From the NCBI GenBank assembly GCA_949948895.1, contig CATLHE010000002.1, positions 62,001 through 126,000 on the forward strand: 64,000 nucleotides of DNA. Reading direction: 5' to 3'. This document shows positions 39,372-48,082 of the stretch, piece after piece; the first letter of the stretch is position 1, and each line of letters begins with the position of its first letter. The translations under genes were made by a program, and so were the position numbers. The notes beneath the pieces were generated by a model. It was not told the origin of the DNA. It saw only the letters and a list, made by a program, of their open reading frames with translations, and ran no database searches. Source of the DNA: an uncultured Christensenella sp. GTDB taxonomy: Bacteria > Bacillota > Clostridia > Christensenellales > Pumilibacteraceae.

Positions 39372-42116
39372 ATGCAGGAGAAAGGTAAAAAAAGTCCGTC
39401 GCGTGCGACGGGAAAAACCAAAACGGTCGATAATGCCGAGCCGAACATCCCGATAACCGACGAGTTCGTTGAGGAGCCTGTCAAAAAGACACGCGCTTCG
39501 TCAAAAAAGACGACGCATATCGTGACCAAAAACAGCGAGATCGAGACCGATTACGACGTGTACTCCGTACCGAGCACGCCCGCGTCCGTAATAGATAACT
39601 CGGTGTTTGACGACGACGTTACCGAGGAGCCCGTCACCGGTTATTATCACAAATCGATGACGATAGACGAGGGCATGCTTTCGCGCGAGCAGGCTGCCGC
39701 CGCAAAGCGCAACCGCCGCAAACAGAAAAAGACCGTCGATCTTGCCGTTGCCGAGCGCTACGACCCCGACTGCGAGGTCGGGCTTTCTTCCGATATCGTC
39801 CAAGCGCGAATGGTTCAGGGCTTTGATAACTTTGTCAAAAAGAACAAGGGAAAGAGCTATCTGTCCATATTCGTCACCAATATTTTCACATTCTTTAACA
39901 TTTTGTGTTTTGTCGTGCTTGCCGCGCTTTTGGTGGTGGGCGCGGGATTTTCGCAGATATTCTTTATAGTCATAATCTCGGCTAATATAATCATCGGCAT
40001 CATCCAAGAGGTGCGCTCGAAATACACGATAGACAAACTGTCGCTCGTGTCGGCGCCGAGCGCGGTGGTCATTCGCGACGGCGAGCGCACGGTAATACCT
40101 ACTTCCGACGTCGTTTTGGACGATATAATTTGTTTCGAGCTCGGCAAGCAGATATGTGCCGACTCTATAGTAGTAAAAGGCGAGTGCGAAGTAAACGAGT
40201 CCATGCTGACGGGCGAGAGCGAACCGGTGCGCAAAAAACCGGGCGACATGCTGTACAGCGGCTCGTTCCTCAGCAGCGGCTCGGTGGTGGCGCGTGTAGA
40301 CAAGGTGGGTAAATCCAATTACGTGGAAACGCTTACCTCGTACGCCAAGCGCTATAAAAAACCCAAGTCCGAGCTGATGAATTCCATCAAGCTCATAATA
40401 AAAGTGCTTTCGCCGTTTATCATTGTGATAGGCGCGCTCATGGTGTGGACCAACTACCGCAACACGGTAGGGAGCGGCACGGCTACTAGCCACGATTGGA
40501 ACACGATAATCACAAGCGCGGCGGGCTCGGTCATAGGCATGATCCCCGCGGGCATGTTCCTGTTGACTTCGCTCGCGCTCGCGGCGTCCGTACTGAGGCT
40601 CGCCAAAAAGCAAACGCTCGTTCAAGACCTTTACTGTATAGAAATGCTTGCGCGGGTGGACGTACTTTGTCTCGATAAGACGGGTACTATTACCGACGGC
40701 TCGATGCAGGTAAACAACGTTATCGAGATAAAGGGCTACGAGGGCAACTTTACAATAAGCGAGATTATAGGCTCGATGCTGACCGCTACGGGCGACAACA
40801 ACCAAACGGCGCTCGCGCTCGCAAACAAGTTCGGTTACAGCAAGGCGATGAAGCCTACCGAAGTATTGCCGTTTTCATCGGCGCGCAAGCTGTCCGCCGT
40901 TACGTTCGAGGGCGAGGGCACGTACATGCTCGGCGCGCCCGAGTATGTGTTAAAGGATATGGGCGTGAGGATCGAGCGCATCATAAACGAGAACGCCGCA
41001 AACGGCTATCGCGTAATGGTGCTCGCGCATTCGCCCGCGGGCATAAGCGGCGACAAACTGCCCGCCGTGCGCCGTCCGCTCTGCCTCATAGTCATAGAAG
41101 ACCACATACGCGAGGACGCGATAGAGACCATAAAATGGTTCAAGGAAAACAACGTCGCCGTCAAGGTCATTTCGGGCGATAACCCCATAACCGTTTCGGA
41201 AGTGGCAAAGCGCGTCGGCGTGGAAAACGCAGAACTATATATTTCGCTCGACGGTCTGTCCGATCAGGAAGTGGTGGAAGCGGCAAACAAGTATACCGTG
41301 TTCGGCAGGGTGACTCCCGACCAAAAACGGCTCTTGGTCCAGTCCATAAAAGCCAAGCGTCACACCGTTGCCATGACGGGCGACGGCGTAAACGACATAC
41401 TCGCCATGCGCGAGTCCGACTGTTCCATTTCCATGGCGTCGGGCGCGGAAGCGGCGAGAAACGTGAGCCACTTGGTATTGTTGGACAACGACTTCACATC
41501 CATGCCCGACGTCGTCATGGAGGGCAGGCGCGTCGTAAACAACGTTCAGGCGTCGTCCGCGATGTTCCTGATGAAGACGCTTATGTCCATAATACTGTCC
41601 ATTATCTTCTTGGGGCTTCAGCAGACGTACCCGTTAAAGACGAACAACACGCTCACGCTCGAGATATGCGTAATAGGCGTGCCGTCGTTCTTCCTCGCGC
41701 TTCAAGGCAATAAGAATATAATTCGCGGTAAATTCCTATCCAACGTCGTTGTGCGGGCAGTGCCGGGCGGCGTCGCGTTAGTGCTCGGCGTCATGGCGAA
41801 TTACGTATTGGCTTTGGTCGTTCCCATGGATCCCAACGCCGTCACTTGCATGATGGTATACACTATCACGTGTATCGGGCTCATGGTACTGTTTAAACAG
41901 TGCGAGCCGTTCAATATTTTCAGAACGGTGCTCATGATAGGCACTATAATACTTACCGCCATATTCATGTACGTAGTGCCGCGCGTCACAGCCGACGGAT
42001 TAGGATTGTATACGCTCAACCTTACACAGGTCTGCTTCACTTCGACGTGCGTCTTGGCAAGCTACTTTGTTGTGTCCATGCTGATGCGCGTGCTCGGCGC
42101 TATCAAGATAAAGTGA
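39372..42116 (+). CDS. P-type cation-transporting ATPase, CtpE-like
   Basis: A 914-residue P-type ATPase. A 130-residue polar N-terminal extension precedes the first helices (SIFVTNIFTFFNILCFVVLA). The actuator TGES is in NESMLTGESEPVRKKPGD; the helix-4 region reads GSVIGMIPAGMFLLTSLALA; the phosphorylation site is DKTGTITDGS at Asp435; MTGDGVNDILAMRESDCSIS is the hinge; and six C-terminal helices follow. IPAGM replaces the PEGL or PEAL seen in Ca2+ pumps, and the QDLYCIEMLARVDVLCLDKT segment resembles CtpE of mycobacteria, which has been linked to Ca2+ uptake. Cation specificity is thus a guess. It is monocistronic, with its own promoter. Confidence 0.88.
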   Translation: MQEKGKKSPSRATGKTKTVDNAEPNIPITDEFVEEPVKKTRASSKKTTHIVTKNSEIETDYDVYSVPSTPASVIDNSVFDDDVTEEPVTGYYHKSMTIDEGMLSREQAAAAKRNRRKQKKTVDLAVAERYDPDCEVGLSSDIVQARMVQGFDNFVKKNKGKSYLSIFVTNIFTFFNILCFVVLAALLVVGAGFSQIFFIVIISANIIIGIIQEVRSKYTIDKLSLVSAPSAVVIRDGERTVIPTSDVVLDDIICFELGKQICADSIVVKGECEVNESMLTGESEPVRKKPGDMLYSGSFLSSGSVVARVDKVGKSNYVETLTSYAKRYKKPKSELMNSIKLIIKVLSPFIIVIGALMVWTNYRNTVGSGTATSHDWNTIITSAAGSVIGMIPAGMFLLTSLALAASVLRLAKKQTLVQDLYCIEMLARVDVLCLDKTGTITDGSMQVNNVIEIKGYEGNFTISEIIGSMLTATGDNNQTALALANKFGYSKAMKPTEVLPFSSARKLSAVTFEGEGTYMLGAPEYVLKDMGVRIERIINENAANGYRVMVLAHSPAGISGDKLPAVRRPLCLIVIEDHIREDAIETIKWFKENNVAVKVISGDNPITVSEVAKRVGVENAELYISLDGLSDQEVVEAANKYTVFGRVTPDQKRLLVQSIKAKRHTVAMTGDGVNDILAMRESDCSISMASGAEAARNVSHLVLLDNDFTSMPDVVMEGRRVVNNVQASSAMFLMKTLMSIILSIIFLGLQQTYPLKTNNTLTLEICVIGVPSFFLALQGNKNIIRGKFLSNVVVRAVPGGVALVLGVMANYVLALVVPMDPNAVTCMMVYTITCIGLMVLFKQCEPFNIFRTVLMIGTIILTAIFMYVVPRVTADGLGLYTLNLTQVCFTSTCVLASYFVVSMLMRVLGAIKIK

Positions 42117-42175
42117 GCGCCGCCGATAATTGATATATCAGCGACATATACTATTAGGCGGGACGGTGTGACTAT

Positions 42176-42862
42176 ATGACAAATTCACAGAGATTTTTCG
42201 ACGCATATAACAAGACCGATAACGCGCTCCACAGTCGGTTCGGTATCAAGCAAACGGTGTCGTATACCGACGCGGTAAGACGCGTCGCGTCTATCAACTC
42301 GCTTGTCAGAAAGTTCGAGGACGACCTGGTCGATTACGGCAGACTGCGTAATGCGATCGTGCATAACTCCGACGCCAACAAAGCGATAGCCGAGCCGCAC
42401 GACGACGTTACCGAACGTTTCGAGCGTATCGCGGAGATATTATGTTCGCCGCCGAAAGCGTCGTCCATAGCGCACGAGCCGAGCTGCGTCAAACCGACCG
42501 CGCGGCTCAAAGATGCGATAGCCGTCATGAACAGGAAAGGCTTTTCCATCATGCCCGTAATTGAAGGCGGCGCGATAACGGGCGTTCTCACCAATAAAAG
42601 CGTTGTGGAGTTTGTCGCAAACAACGTCGGGAATATAGACAACGCATTCGAGACGGCGACTGTTGCCGACGCGGCAAAGGACGGCGACGCGTATTACTCG
42701 ATATCAAAAGACTGCACCGTGGACGACGTGCTCAAAATATTCGAGGATAAGCGAAAAATGCGCATGCTCATACTTACCGACAACGGCAAACCGAACGGTA
42801 AAATATTGGGCATCATAACGATAGGCGATCTTGTTGCCGTTACCAAAATGTTGGATTTCTAA
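42176..42862 (+). CDS. HEPN-like N-terminal region fused to a CBS-domain pair
   Basis: A 228-residue protein. Residues 1-85 are helical and contain LRNAIVHNSD: R-N-A-I-V-H fits the Rx4H motif of HEPN-type RNases or of DUF4145-like domains. Residues about 100-228 form two CBS motifs (AIAVMNRKGFSIMPVIEGGA, then ITGVLTNKSVVEFV; and VDDVLKIFEDKRKMRMLILT, then ILGIITIGDLVAV). CBS pairs bind adenosine nucleotides. No SD is seen in front of the ATG at 42176, which lies 59 nt after the ATPase gene, so cotranscription is likely. It may be a nucleotide-gated RNA-binding protein, or a regulator of the adjacent pump. Confidence 0.75.
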   Translation: MTNSQRFFDAYNKTDNALHSRFGIKQTVSYTDAVRRVASINSLVRKFEDDLVDYGRLRNAIVHNSDANKAIAEPHDDVTERFERIAEILCSPPKASSIAHEPSCVKPTARLKDAIAVMNRKGFSIMPVIEGGAITGVLTNKSVVEFVANNVGNIDNAFETATVADAAKDGDAYYSISKDCTVDDVLKIFEDKRKMRMLILTDNGKPNGKILGIITIGDLVAVTKMLDF

Positions 42863-42863
42863 T

Positions 42864-42990
42864 CTCGGCGGCGTATGCATCGAACGTAGGCGAACTACGT
42901 GCTTGCGCGCACGCAGTCATGTAGGTGGTTCTACACTCCTGCGTGCGCGCTGCGTCTGTTGTCCGCCTACGTCGCGCCTACGCCGCCGAG
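42864..42990. repeat. Long palindromic dispersed repeat (family C), copy 2
   Basis: A 127-bp imperfect palindrome. The outer arms are CTCGGCGGCGTA (42864-42875) and TACGCCGCCGAG (42979-42990). Inner arms are AACGTAGGCG against CGCCTACGT, then GCGCACGCAG against CTGCGTGCGC. The centre is TCATGTAGGTGGTTCTACAC, matching the core of the copy at 21401. It lies directly behind the HEPN/CBS gene and may end its transcript. Confidence 0.85.
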
Positions 42991-43087
42991 ACTGTTTGGA
43001 AGTTCTGCATAGGCTACGTGGATATATAAGACAATATTAAAACGTGTGTTCGATGGACGCACGTTTTTTGTTTCGGAATTAAAATGC

Positions 43088-43268
43088 TATCCCACTGCTT
43101 AAAGTTTTCGTACTTACTTCTTTTTCAAAAGAAATGTTAGGGGAGCGAGAAAAATAGTAAACCATAGAAAAAGAAGAAGTCGATTGTAAAAGGTTATCCC
43201 ACTGCTTAAAGTTTTCTTGCCTACTTCTTTTTCAAAAGAAGTAGGGCTTTTTCAAAAGAAGTAGGGAA
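43088..43268. repeat. Dispersed repeat family D, two copies
   Basis: TATCCCACTGCTTAAAGTTTTC followed by TACTTCTTTTTCAAAAGAAG-type palindromes occurs at about 43088-43135 and 43194-43268; in the second copy the palindrome tail is duplicated. An inverted relative lies at 54373-54415. The rest of 42991-43283 shows only AT-rich spacer. Confidence 0.8.
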
Positions 43269-43283
43269 AGTGCCTTTACCAGT

Positions 43284-43312
43284 TTGACAAGCCGTGCAAT
43301 GTTTGATATAAT
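43284..43312 (+). promoter_or_regulatory. Promoter 7 nt from the 43320 start codon
   Basis: TTGACA (43284-43289), 17 bp and TATAAT (43307-43312), then CGACGGG and ATG. A leaderless mRNA is expected. Confidence 0.8.
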
Positions 43313-43319
43313 CGACGGG

Positions 43320-43985
43320 ATGAAAAAAATAATGTCGATTTTTATAACAACGCTCTTGGCGTGCATGTGCCTTGTCGGTTGCGGCGGCGTGGTTTCTGAC
43401 AGAGACTTGCACGACGCCGACGCCGATCCCTCGCTCAACCCCGCGATAGCGCTCGTAACATTGTACTCGACGGGCGAGCGCGGCAAGGTCGAGCCGGGGC
43501 TCATTGCGTGCGGACATGCCTACACGTCGATAGAAAACATATCGGGCGCGTCGATCATACTCGGCAAAGGCTACGAGCTTCCCGCGGGCGGAACAGTCAC
43601 TATCGCGTCGTGGGAGTTTGACGCGCACAGTGGAGTATGGTTTAATATCGAGCCGACGTACATAGACCAAGGCTGGTTTGTCAAGCGCAAGTCGATCACG
43701 AGAAAAGCGGACAAAGCCGCAATAGACAGAATAAACGCCTATCTCAGAAATGGCGATACCGACAAATGGACGCTCACCAATAACTGCACGCATTTCGCGT
43801 CGCGGCTGTGGAACGCCGCCGCCGACGGCGAAAGGGATGACGTCAAGGTAAAGGGTTTGCCGTCCAACCTCGAAAAAGAAGTCATGCGGTTCAAGGGCTA
43901 CGAGACCGCACGCCCGCACAAGTCCGATCTCCCGATCGGGTATTTCAGCGGCGACAAGTTCATAGAATTCAAGCTGGAAAAATAG
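43320..43985 (+). CDS. Lipoprotein with a possible permuted papain-like fold
   Basis: A 221-residue lipoprotein (signal MKKIMSIFITTLLACMCLVG, lipobox LVGC). The mature part has GHAYTSIENISGASIILGKG near residues 62-81 and later LTNNCTHFASRLWNA. A GHA with a later NC is the order of catalytic His and Cys in circularly permuted NlpC/P60-like (YaeF, LRAT-type) hydrolases, so a cell-surface amidase or acyltransferase is plausible but unproven. The ATG at 43320 is fixed by the promoter and signal peptide. The small membrane protein gene at 43995 follows by 9 nt. Confidence 0.7.
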   Translation: MKKIMSIFITTLLACMCLVGCGGVVSDRDLHDADADPSLNPAIALVTLYSTGERGKVEPGLIACGHAYTSIENISGASIILGKGYELPAGGTVTIASWEFDAHSGVWFNIEPTYIDQGWFVKRKSITRKADKAAIDRINAYLRNGDTDKWTLTNNCTHFASRLWNAAADGERDDVKVKGLPSNLEKEVMRFKGYETARPHKSDLPIGYFSGDKFIEFKLEK

Positions 43986-43994
43986 AGGCGCAAC

Positions 43995-44414
43995 ATGAAA
44001 CTCGATGCAAAAACAAAAAAAATACTCAAGATAGCCGCTGTGTCCGCGCTTGCCATATTGGAGATATACCTGATATACGCGGCTGTGGCGAGCATGACTA
44101 CATACCATCACCACCCGAAGTTCGTATCGGTAGAAGGCGGTCAGGTCGCGCAGTCGAGCGGATACCGCTCGCAGTTTTTCGTGTGCCTGGCGTTTGCGAT
44201 ACTCATACCGATAGGCGCGGGAGTAATGTCGTACTTCTTCTGGTTCCGTAAACCCAAGGCAGTCAAAGCCGCGCAGGAGTCGTCGCGCGTTATAACGTTT
44301 GATTCGTCGGCAGCCGAGCTTGCGGCAACGTCAGACGCCGCGCCCGAAAAACCCGAAACAATGAGATTTATCGAAACGGACGAAGACCCGTCGCCGCTGC
44401 ACGATAACGGATAA
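43995..44414 (+). CDS. Small two-helix membrane protein
   Basis: A 139-residue protein of unknown function with two hydrophobic segments (IAAVSALAILEIYLIYAAVA and FFVCLAFAILIPIGAGVMSY), a short His-rich extracellular or loop segment (TTYHHHPKF), and a polar C-terminal tail of about 50 residues. GAGG lies 6 nt upstream of the ATG. The short gap and shared promoter place it in an operon with the lipoprotein; the two may work together, but nothing in the sequence says how. Confidence 0.65.
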   Translation: MKLDAKTKKILKIAAVSALAILEIYLIYAAVASMTTYHHHPKFVSVEGGQVAQSSGYRSQFFVCLAFAILIPIGAGVMSYFFWFRKPKAVKAAQESSRVITFDSSAAELAATSDAAPEKPETMRFIETDEDPSPLHDNG

Positions 44415-44455
44415 AAAAAGCCTACGGCTATAAATAAAACAAGTGAGGAAAGATT

Positions 44456-46093
44456 ATGGAACTCGTTTACGGCGTAAAAGACAAGCCCACGGCAGGTAAG
44501 CTCATAGTATTCGCTTTACAGCAAATGCTCGCTATACTTGCCGCGACGATAGCTGTGCCCGTCATGGTAAACGGCGGCGTGCTCGAACAGTACGGATTCG
44601 ATCCCGGGCTGTCTCAATCGGCGGCGCTGTTCGGCGCGGGCGTGGGAACGATAGTCTATCTGTTGTTCACGCGGTTCAGAAGCCCCGTGTTCTTGGGTAG
44701 CTCGTTCGCGTTTATCGGTTCTATGACCGCGGCGTTTGCCGGCGGCATAAGCGCGGTCGCGCTCGGGTACTTGGGACTTATTATCGGCGCGGTGTTCGCA
44801 GGGCTTGTTTACGTAGTGATCGCAATCGTGGTCAAGTTTGTCGGCACCAAATGGATAGACAAGATCATGCCCGCCGTCGTCATCGGTCCTACGGTAGCCA
44901 TAATCGGACTCTCGCTCGCAGGCAATGCAATAGGCAATATAACGGCGGGCGGCGGAGCCGCTTTCGAGAGCGGCGTTGGATACACCTCGCTCGTGTGCGG
45001 GCTTGTGACCCTTGCCGTCACCATCGTATGCTCGGTGTACGGCAAAAAAATGATGAAGATGATACCGTTTATCATCGGTATAGTCGCGGGCTACGTCGTA
45101 GCGCTCATATTCACTGCAATCAGCTATGCCGACGGAATGAATGTGGCGGCGCTCAGACTTATAGATTTCAGCGTATTCGAAAACTTGAGCAAGGGCAGCG
45201 CATGGTATCCCGACTTCACGTTTATCAATGCGTTCAAGGGCGGATACGAAGCGGGCGACTTCGGCTCGATAGGCGCGGCGATCGGATCTATTGCCGTGGC
45301 GTACATACCTGTGGCATTCGTCGTGTTTGCCGAGCACATTGCCGACCATAAAAACATTTCCTCGATAATCGAGACCGATCTTCTCAAAGACCCCGGACTC
45401 CACCGCACGCTCTTGGGCGACGGTGTAGGCTCGATAGCGGGCGCGCTGTTCGGCGGCGCTCCCAATACGACGTACGGCGAATCTGTCGGTTGCGTCGCGA
45501 TAAGCGGTAACGCGTCGGTGCGCACTATACTTGTCACGGCGTGCATGGCGATAGTCGCGTCGTTCTTTGCGCCGTTCACTCTGTTCTTGAGCTCCATACC
45601 TTCGTGCGTCATGGGCGGCGTGTGCGTCGCGCTGTACGGCTTTATCGCGGTATCGGGCTTGAAGATGATCCAAAAAGTCGATCTCAACAAAAACAACAAC
45701 CTGTTTACGGTATCGGTCATTCTCATAGCCGGCGTAGGCGGCATGGTCGTGTCGTTCGGCAAAGTAGTCATAACGTCCGTAGCGTGCGCGCTCATACTCG
45801 GCATACTCACCAACCTGCTCGTAAATATCAGGAACAAAAAGACCGCCGAAGAAACCGCGGCGACAGAAAACGCCGAGAGCGCGGCTGCGCCCGAGACAAA
45901 CTCCGATACGGATACTGCGGACAGCGAAGCTGCGGCGACCGCCGAAGCTCAGGACGCGCCTGCGGCGGAAGATGAAAAGTCGGAGTCGACTGAAATACAG
46001 GACAACGCGGCGGCTGAAAACAGCGACAGTGCGCCCGTAACCGAAGAGAAAAAACAAACGCAAAAAACTTCCAAGCCCAAAAAGAAAGCCTGA
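44456..46093 (+). CDS. uraA: Uracil permease (NCS2 family)
   Basis: A 545-residue permease of the nucleobase-ascorbate (NCS2) family, with about 12 to 14 helices. It imports uracil with protons. The N-terminus ALQQMLAILAATIAVPVMVN and the signature NTTYGESVGCVAISGNASVR, then PSCVMGGVCVALYGFIAVSG, match UraA. The last 90 residues are an Ala/Glu/Asp-rich tail ending KKQTQKTSKPKKKA that is absent from typical UraA (about 430). An SD (GAGGAAAG) precedes the ATG. It is followed 67 nt later by upp, so uptake and salvage are linked in one operon. Confidence 0.92.
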   Translation: MELVYGVKDKPTAGKLIVFALQQMLAILAATIAVPVMVNGGVLEQYGFDPGLSQSAALFGAGVGTIVYLLFTRFRSPVFLGSSFAFIGSMTAAFAGGISAVALGYLGLIIGAVFAGLVYVVIAIVVKFVGTKWIDKIMPAVVIGPTVAIIGLSLAGNAIGNITAGGGAAFESGVGYTSLVCGLVTLAVTIVCSVYGKKMMKMIPFIIGIVAGYVVALIFTAISYADGMNVAALRLIDFSVFENLSKGSAWYPDFTFINAFKGGYEAGDFGSIGAAIGSIAVAYIPVAFVVFAEHIADHKNISSIIETDLLKDPGLHRTLLGDGVGSIAGALFGGAPNTTYGESVGCVAISGNASVRTILVTACMAIVASFFAPFTLFLSSIPSCVMGGVCVALYGFIAVSGLKMIQKVDLNKNNNLFTVSVILIAGVGGMVVSFGKVVITSVACALILGILTNLLVNIRNKKTAEETAATENAESAAAPETNSDTDTADSEAAATAEAQDAPAAEDEKSESTEIQDNAAAENSDSAPVTEEKKQTQKTSKPKKKA

Positions 46094-46160
46094 AGTAGGG
46101 ATCAATTAACGGAATAACAACGTTTCGCCGAGCAAGAAGCGCGAGACGAAAGGGGAGATA

Positions 46161-46805
46161 ATGAAAGAGAAGGAACTCAAAAACGTAACCATACTCGACC
46201 ATCCGCTCATCAATCACAAGATAGCGATATTAAGGTCCGTCGATACGCACACCAAAGATTTTCGCGAGCTCGTGGAAGAGATAACCACGCTCATGACGTA
46301 CGAAGCGTTTAAGGACGTGCCTACTCGCGAAGTGGAGATACAGACCCCGCTCGAAAAATGCAAACAGCAGATGGTAGCCGAAAACTCGATAGCGGTCGTT
46401 CCCGTGCTTCGAGCAGGGCTCGGCATGGTCTCGGGCGTGCACACTCTGTTTCCCACGGCAAAGGTAGGGCATATCGGGCTGTACCGCGACGAGGAAACTT
46501 TGGAGCCGCACGAATACTATTGTAAGCTTCCCGACGGTATCGAGAAAATGCGCGTTATAGTGCTCGATCCGATGCTCGCGACGGGCGGTAGCGCGGCGGC
46601 GGCGATAACCATGCTCAAAGCCCGCGGTTGCAAAGATATAAGACAAATGTCCATAATAGCCGCGCCCGAGGGCGTAAAAACGCTCGCAACGGCGCACCCC
46701 GACGTCAAGATATACGTCGCGGTTCAAGACCGTTGCCTCAACGAGAACGGCTACATTCTCCCGGGGCTCGGCGACGCGGGCGACAGACTGTTCGGCACTA
46801 AATAA
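46161..46805 (+). CDS. upp: Uracil phosphoribosyltransferase
   Basis: A 214-residue UPRTase forming UMP from uracil and PRPP. The PRPP-binding loop is [20 protein letters not shown], the N-terminus [20 protein letters not shown] is diagnostic, and the C-terminal uracil-binding segment is [26 protein letters not shown] is 5-6 nt from the ATG. It lies directly behind the uracil permease. Length and motifs are canonical. Confidence 0.97.
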   Translation: MKEKELKNVTILDHPLINHKIAILRSVDTHTKDFRELVEEITTLMTYEAFKDVPTREVEIQTPLEKCKQQMVAENSIAVVPVLRAGLGMVSGVHTLFPTAKVGHIGLYRDEETLEPHEYYCKLPDGIEKMRVIVLDPMLATGGSAAAAITMLKARGCKDIRQMSIIAAPEGVKTLATAHPDVKIYVAVQDRCLNENGYILPGLGDAGDRLFGTK

Positions 46806-46825
46806 TAAGAATACGGCATAACAAA

Positions 46826-46851
46826 AACGGCGCGCGAACGCGTCGTTTTTT
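46826..46851 (+). terminator. Terminator of uraA-upp
   Basis: AACGGCGCG (46826-46834) pairs with CGCGTCGTT (46839-46847) around CGAA, followed by TTTT. Confidence 0.85.
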
Positions 46852-46897
46852 CATGCGGCAAGCTCGGTATATGAGTTTGAATTTAAATTGTGATACG

Positions 46898-47047
46898 CTA
46901 ATTGTAATACGACAGTTCGCCCGCGCATTCGCAGAGCGCGAGTTTTTTGGCGCAGTCCTCGCAGTAGCGACGGTGACAGTCTTCGCAGTGCAAAGCCTCT
47001 TCGGTGGGCAATACTTTTCCGCAACTTTCGCAAATAAACGTTTTCAT
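46898..47047 (-). CDS. Small zinc-finger protein
   Basis: A 49-residue Cys-rich protein: MKTFICESCGKVLPTEEALH, then CEDCHRRYCEDCAKK and LCECAGELSYYN. Eight Cys in CxxC or CxC spacing and a His could bind two zincs in a RING, B-box or FYVE-like cross-brace. It is on the minus strand between upp and pheA. The start at 47047 follows the usual size of such proteins; no SD is visible. The high Cys density in a proper reading frame argues that the ORF is real. Function unknown. Confidence 0.5.
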   Translation of the reverse strand: MKTFICESCGKVLPTEEALHCEDCHRRYCEDCAKKLALCECAGELSYYN

Positions 47048-47168
47048 GTGTCTAGTGTGCGCCGCGCGGCGACTTTTATGCAAAACGTATTTTCGGCAGT
47101 AGCGGCGATATGTTATACAAAAAATTACATAAGCCGCAAATACGCCGCTTCCCCTTTTGTAAAAAGGC

Positions 47169-47197
47169 TTGATTTTTAAAAGGCGTTGTGATAAAAT
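47169..47197 (+). promoter_or_regulatory. pheA promoter close to its GTG start
   Basis: TTGATT (47169-47174), 17 bp and TAAAAT (47192-47197), 8 nt before the GTG at 47206. An mRNA with almost no leader is expected. Confidence 0.7.
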
Positions 47198-47205
47198 GAA
47201 AAACG

Positions 47206-48018
47206 GTGCAAGAGACGAACGGACAAACAGCCTATCTGGGCGACGAATATTCGTATTCGCACGCGGCGGCGGAAAGAATGTCGCGCGGCGCGCTCAAAGC
47301 GTATTCGACAATGTCGGAAACGATAGCGGCGGTAGGGCGTGACTGCGATCACGCCGTGCTTCCCGTCGAGAACAACGTCGAGGGCGCGGTGAACGAAGTG
47401 TACGACGCGTTCTTCGATTCGGGGCTGTTTATCGAGCGCGAGCTGGTACTACCCGTGCGCCACAGTCTTATCGCGGCGCGCGGCGTCGATCTCTGCGACG
47501 TCAAGACGGTATGCTCGCACCCGCAAGCTATTGCGCAGTGTCGGAAGTTTTTGGATAAGCTCGGCGTGCCCGTGGTTGCCGTAGCGTCCACTTCGGCGGC
47601 GCTCGCGGCGGTGGGTAACGGTACGGCGGCTATCGCGTTTCGACCGAAAGACGGACAATACGCGGCGGCGACTTGCATACAGGACAGCGCCATGAACGCG
47701 ACGCGGTTTGCGCTGCTGACAAAAGACCGCACGAACATGGGCGGAACGGTATCGATAGCGTTCGATCTGAAAAACTCGCCCGGCGCGCTGTTGTCGGCGC
47801 TGTCGGTGATAAACGCCCGCGGGATCAATATGTCGCGCATACTGTCGAGACCGCACAGGAGCGGCAACGGGCGGTATAGATTTTTCGTCGATTTCGACTT
47901 CGACGGAACGGACGGCGAGCTCTGCGAACTGTTTGACGGTATCATGCGGTGCTGTTCGGAATTCAGATTTTTGGGCAGGTACGACTGCTCGACCGCGACT
48001 GACTTTGCGGCAAAGTAA
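47206..48018 (+). CDS. pheA: Prephenate dehydratase
   Basis: A 270-residue monofunctional prephenate dehydratase (phenylalanine synthesis). The catalytic domain has AYLGDEYSYSHAAAERMSRG, HAVLPVENNVEGAVNEVYDA, VCSHPQAIAQCRKFLDKLGV and the NATRFALLTK motif with the active-site Thr-Arg-Phe. The ACT regulatory domain follows: IAFDLKNSPGALLSALSVIN, then INMSRILSRPHRSGNGRYRF, which binds Phe. The GTG at 47206 is the first in-frame start behind the promoter; no SD is visible. Confidence 0.94.
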   Translation: MQETNGQTAYLGDEYSYSHAAAERMSRGALKAYSTMSETIAAVGRDCDHAVLPVENNVEGAVNEVYDAFFDSGLFIERELVLPVRHSLIAARGVDLCDVKTVCSHPQAIAQCRKFLDKLGVPVVAVASTSAALAAVGNGTAAIAFRPKDGQYAAATCIQDSAMNATRFALLTKDRTNMGGTVSIAFDLKNSPGALLSALSVINARGINMSRILSRPHRSGNGRYRFFVDFDFDGTDGELCELFDGIMRCCSEFRFLGRYDCSTATDFAAK

Positions 48019-48082
48019 AAAAGGTAATAAGCGGCGTTTGCCGAAGTAAGTATATATGAGCAATGCTCTGTAAGAGGTAAAT

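Noticed and set aside
38496-39372. Missing ATPase gene interpreted as a deletion
   Set aside because: The permease gene is intact and a new promoter follows; many such importers share an ATPase coded elsewhere.
44516-46105. 529-codon minus-strand ORF opposite uraA
   Set aside because: Antisense shadow; Arg/Tyr/His-rich without recognisable segments.
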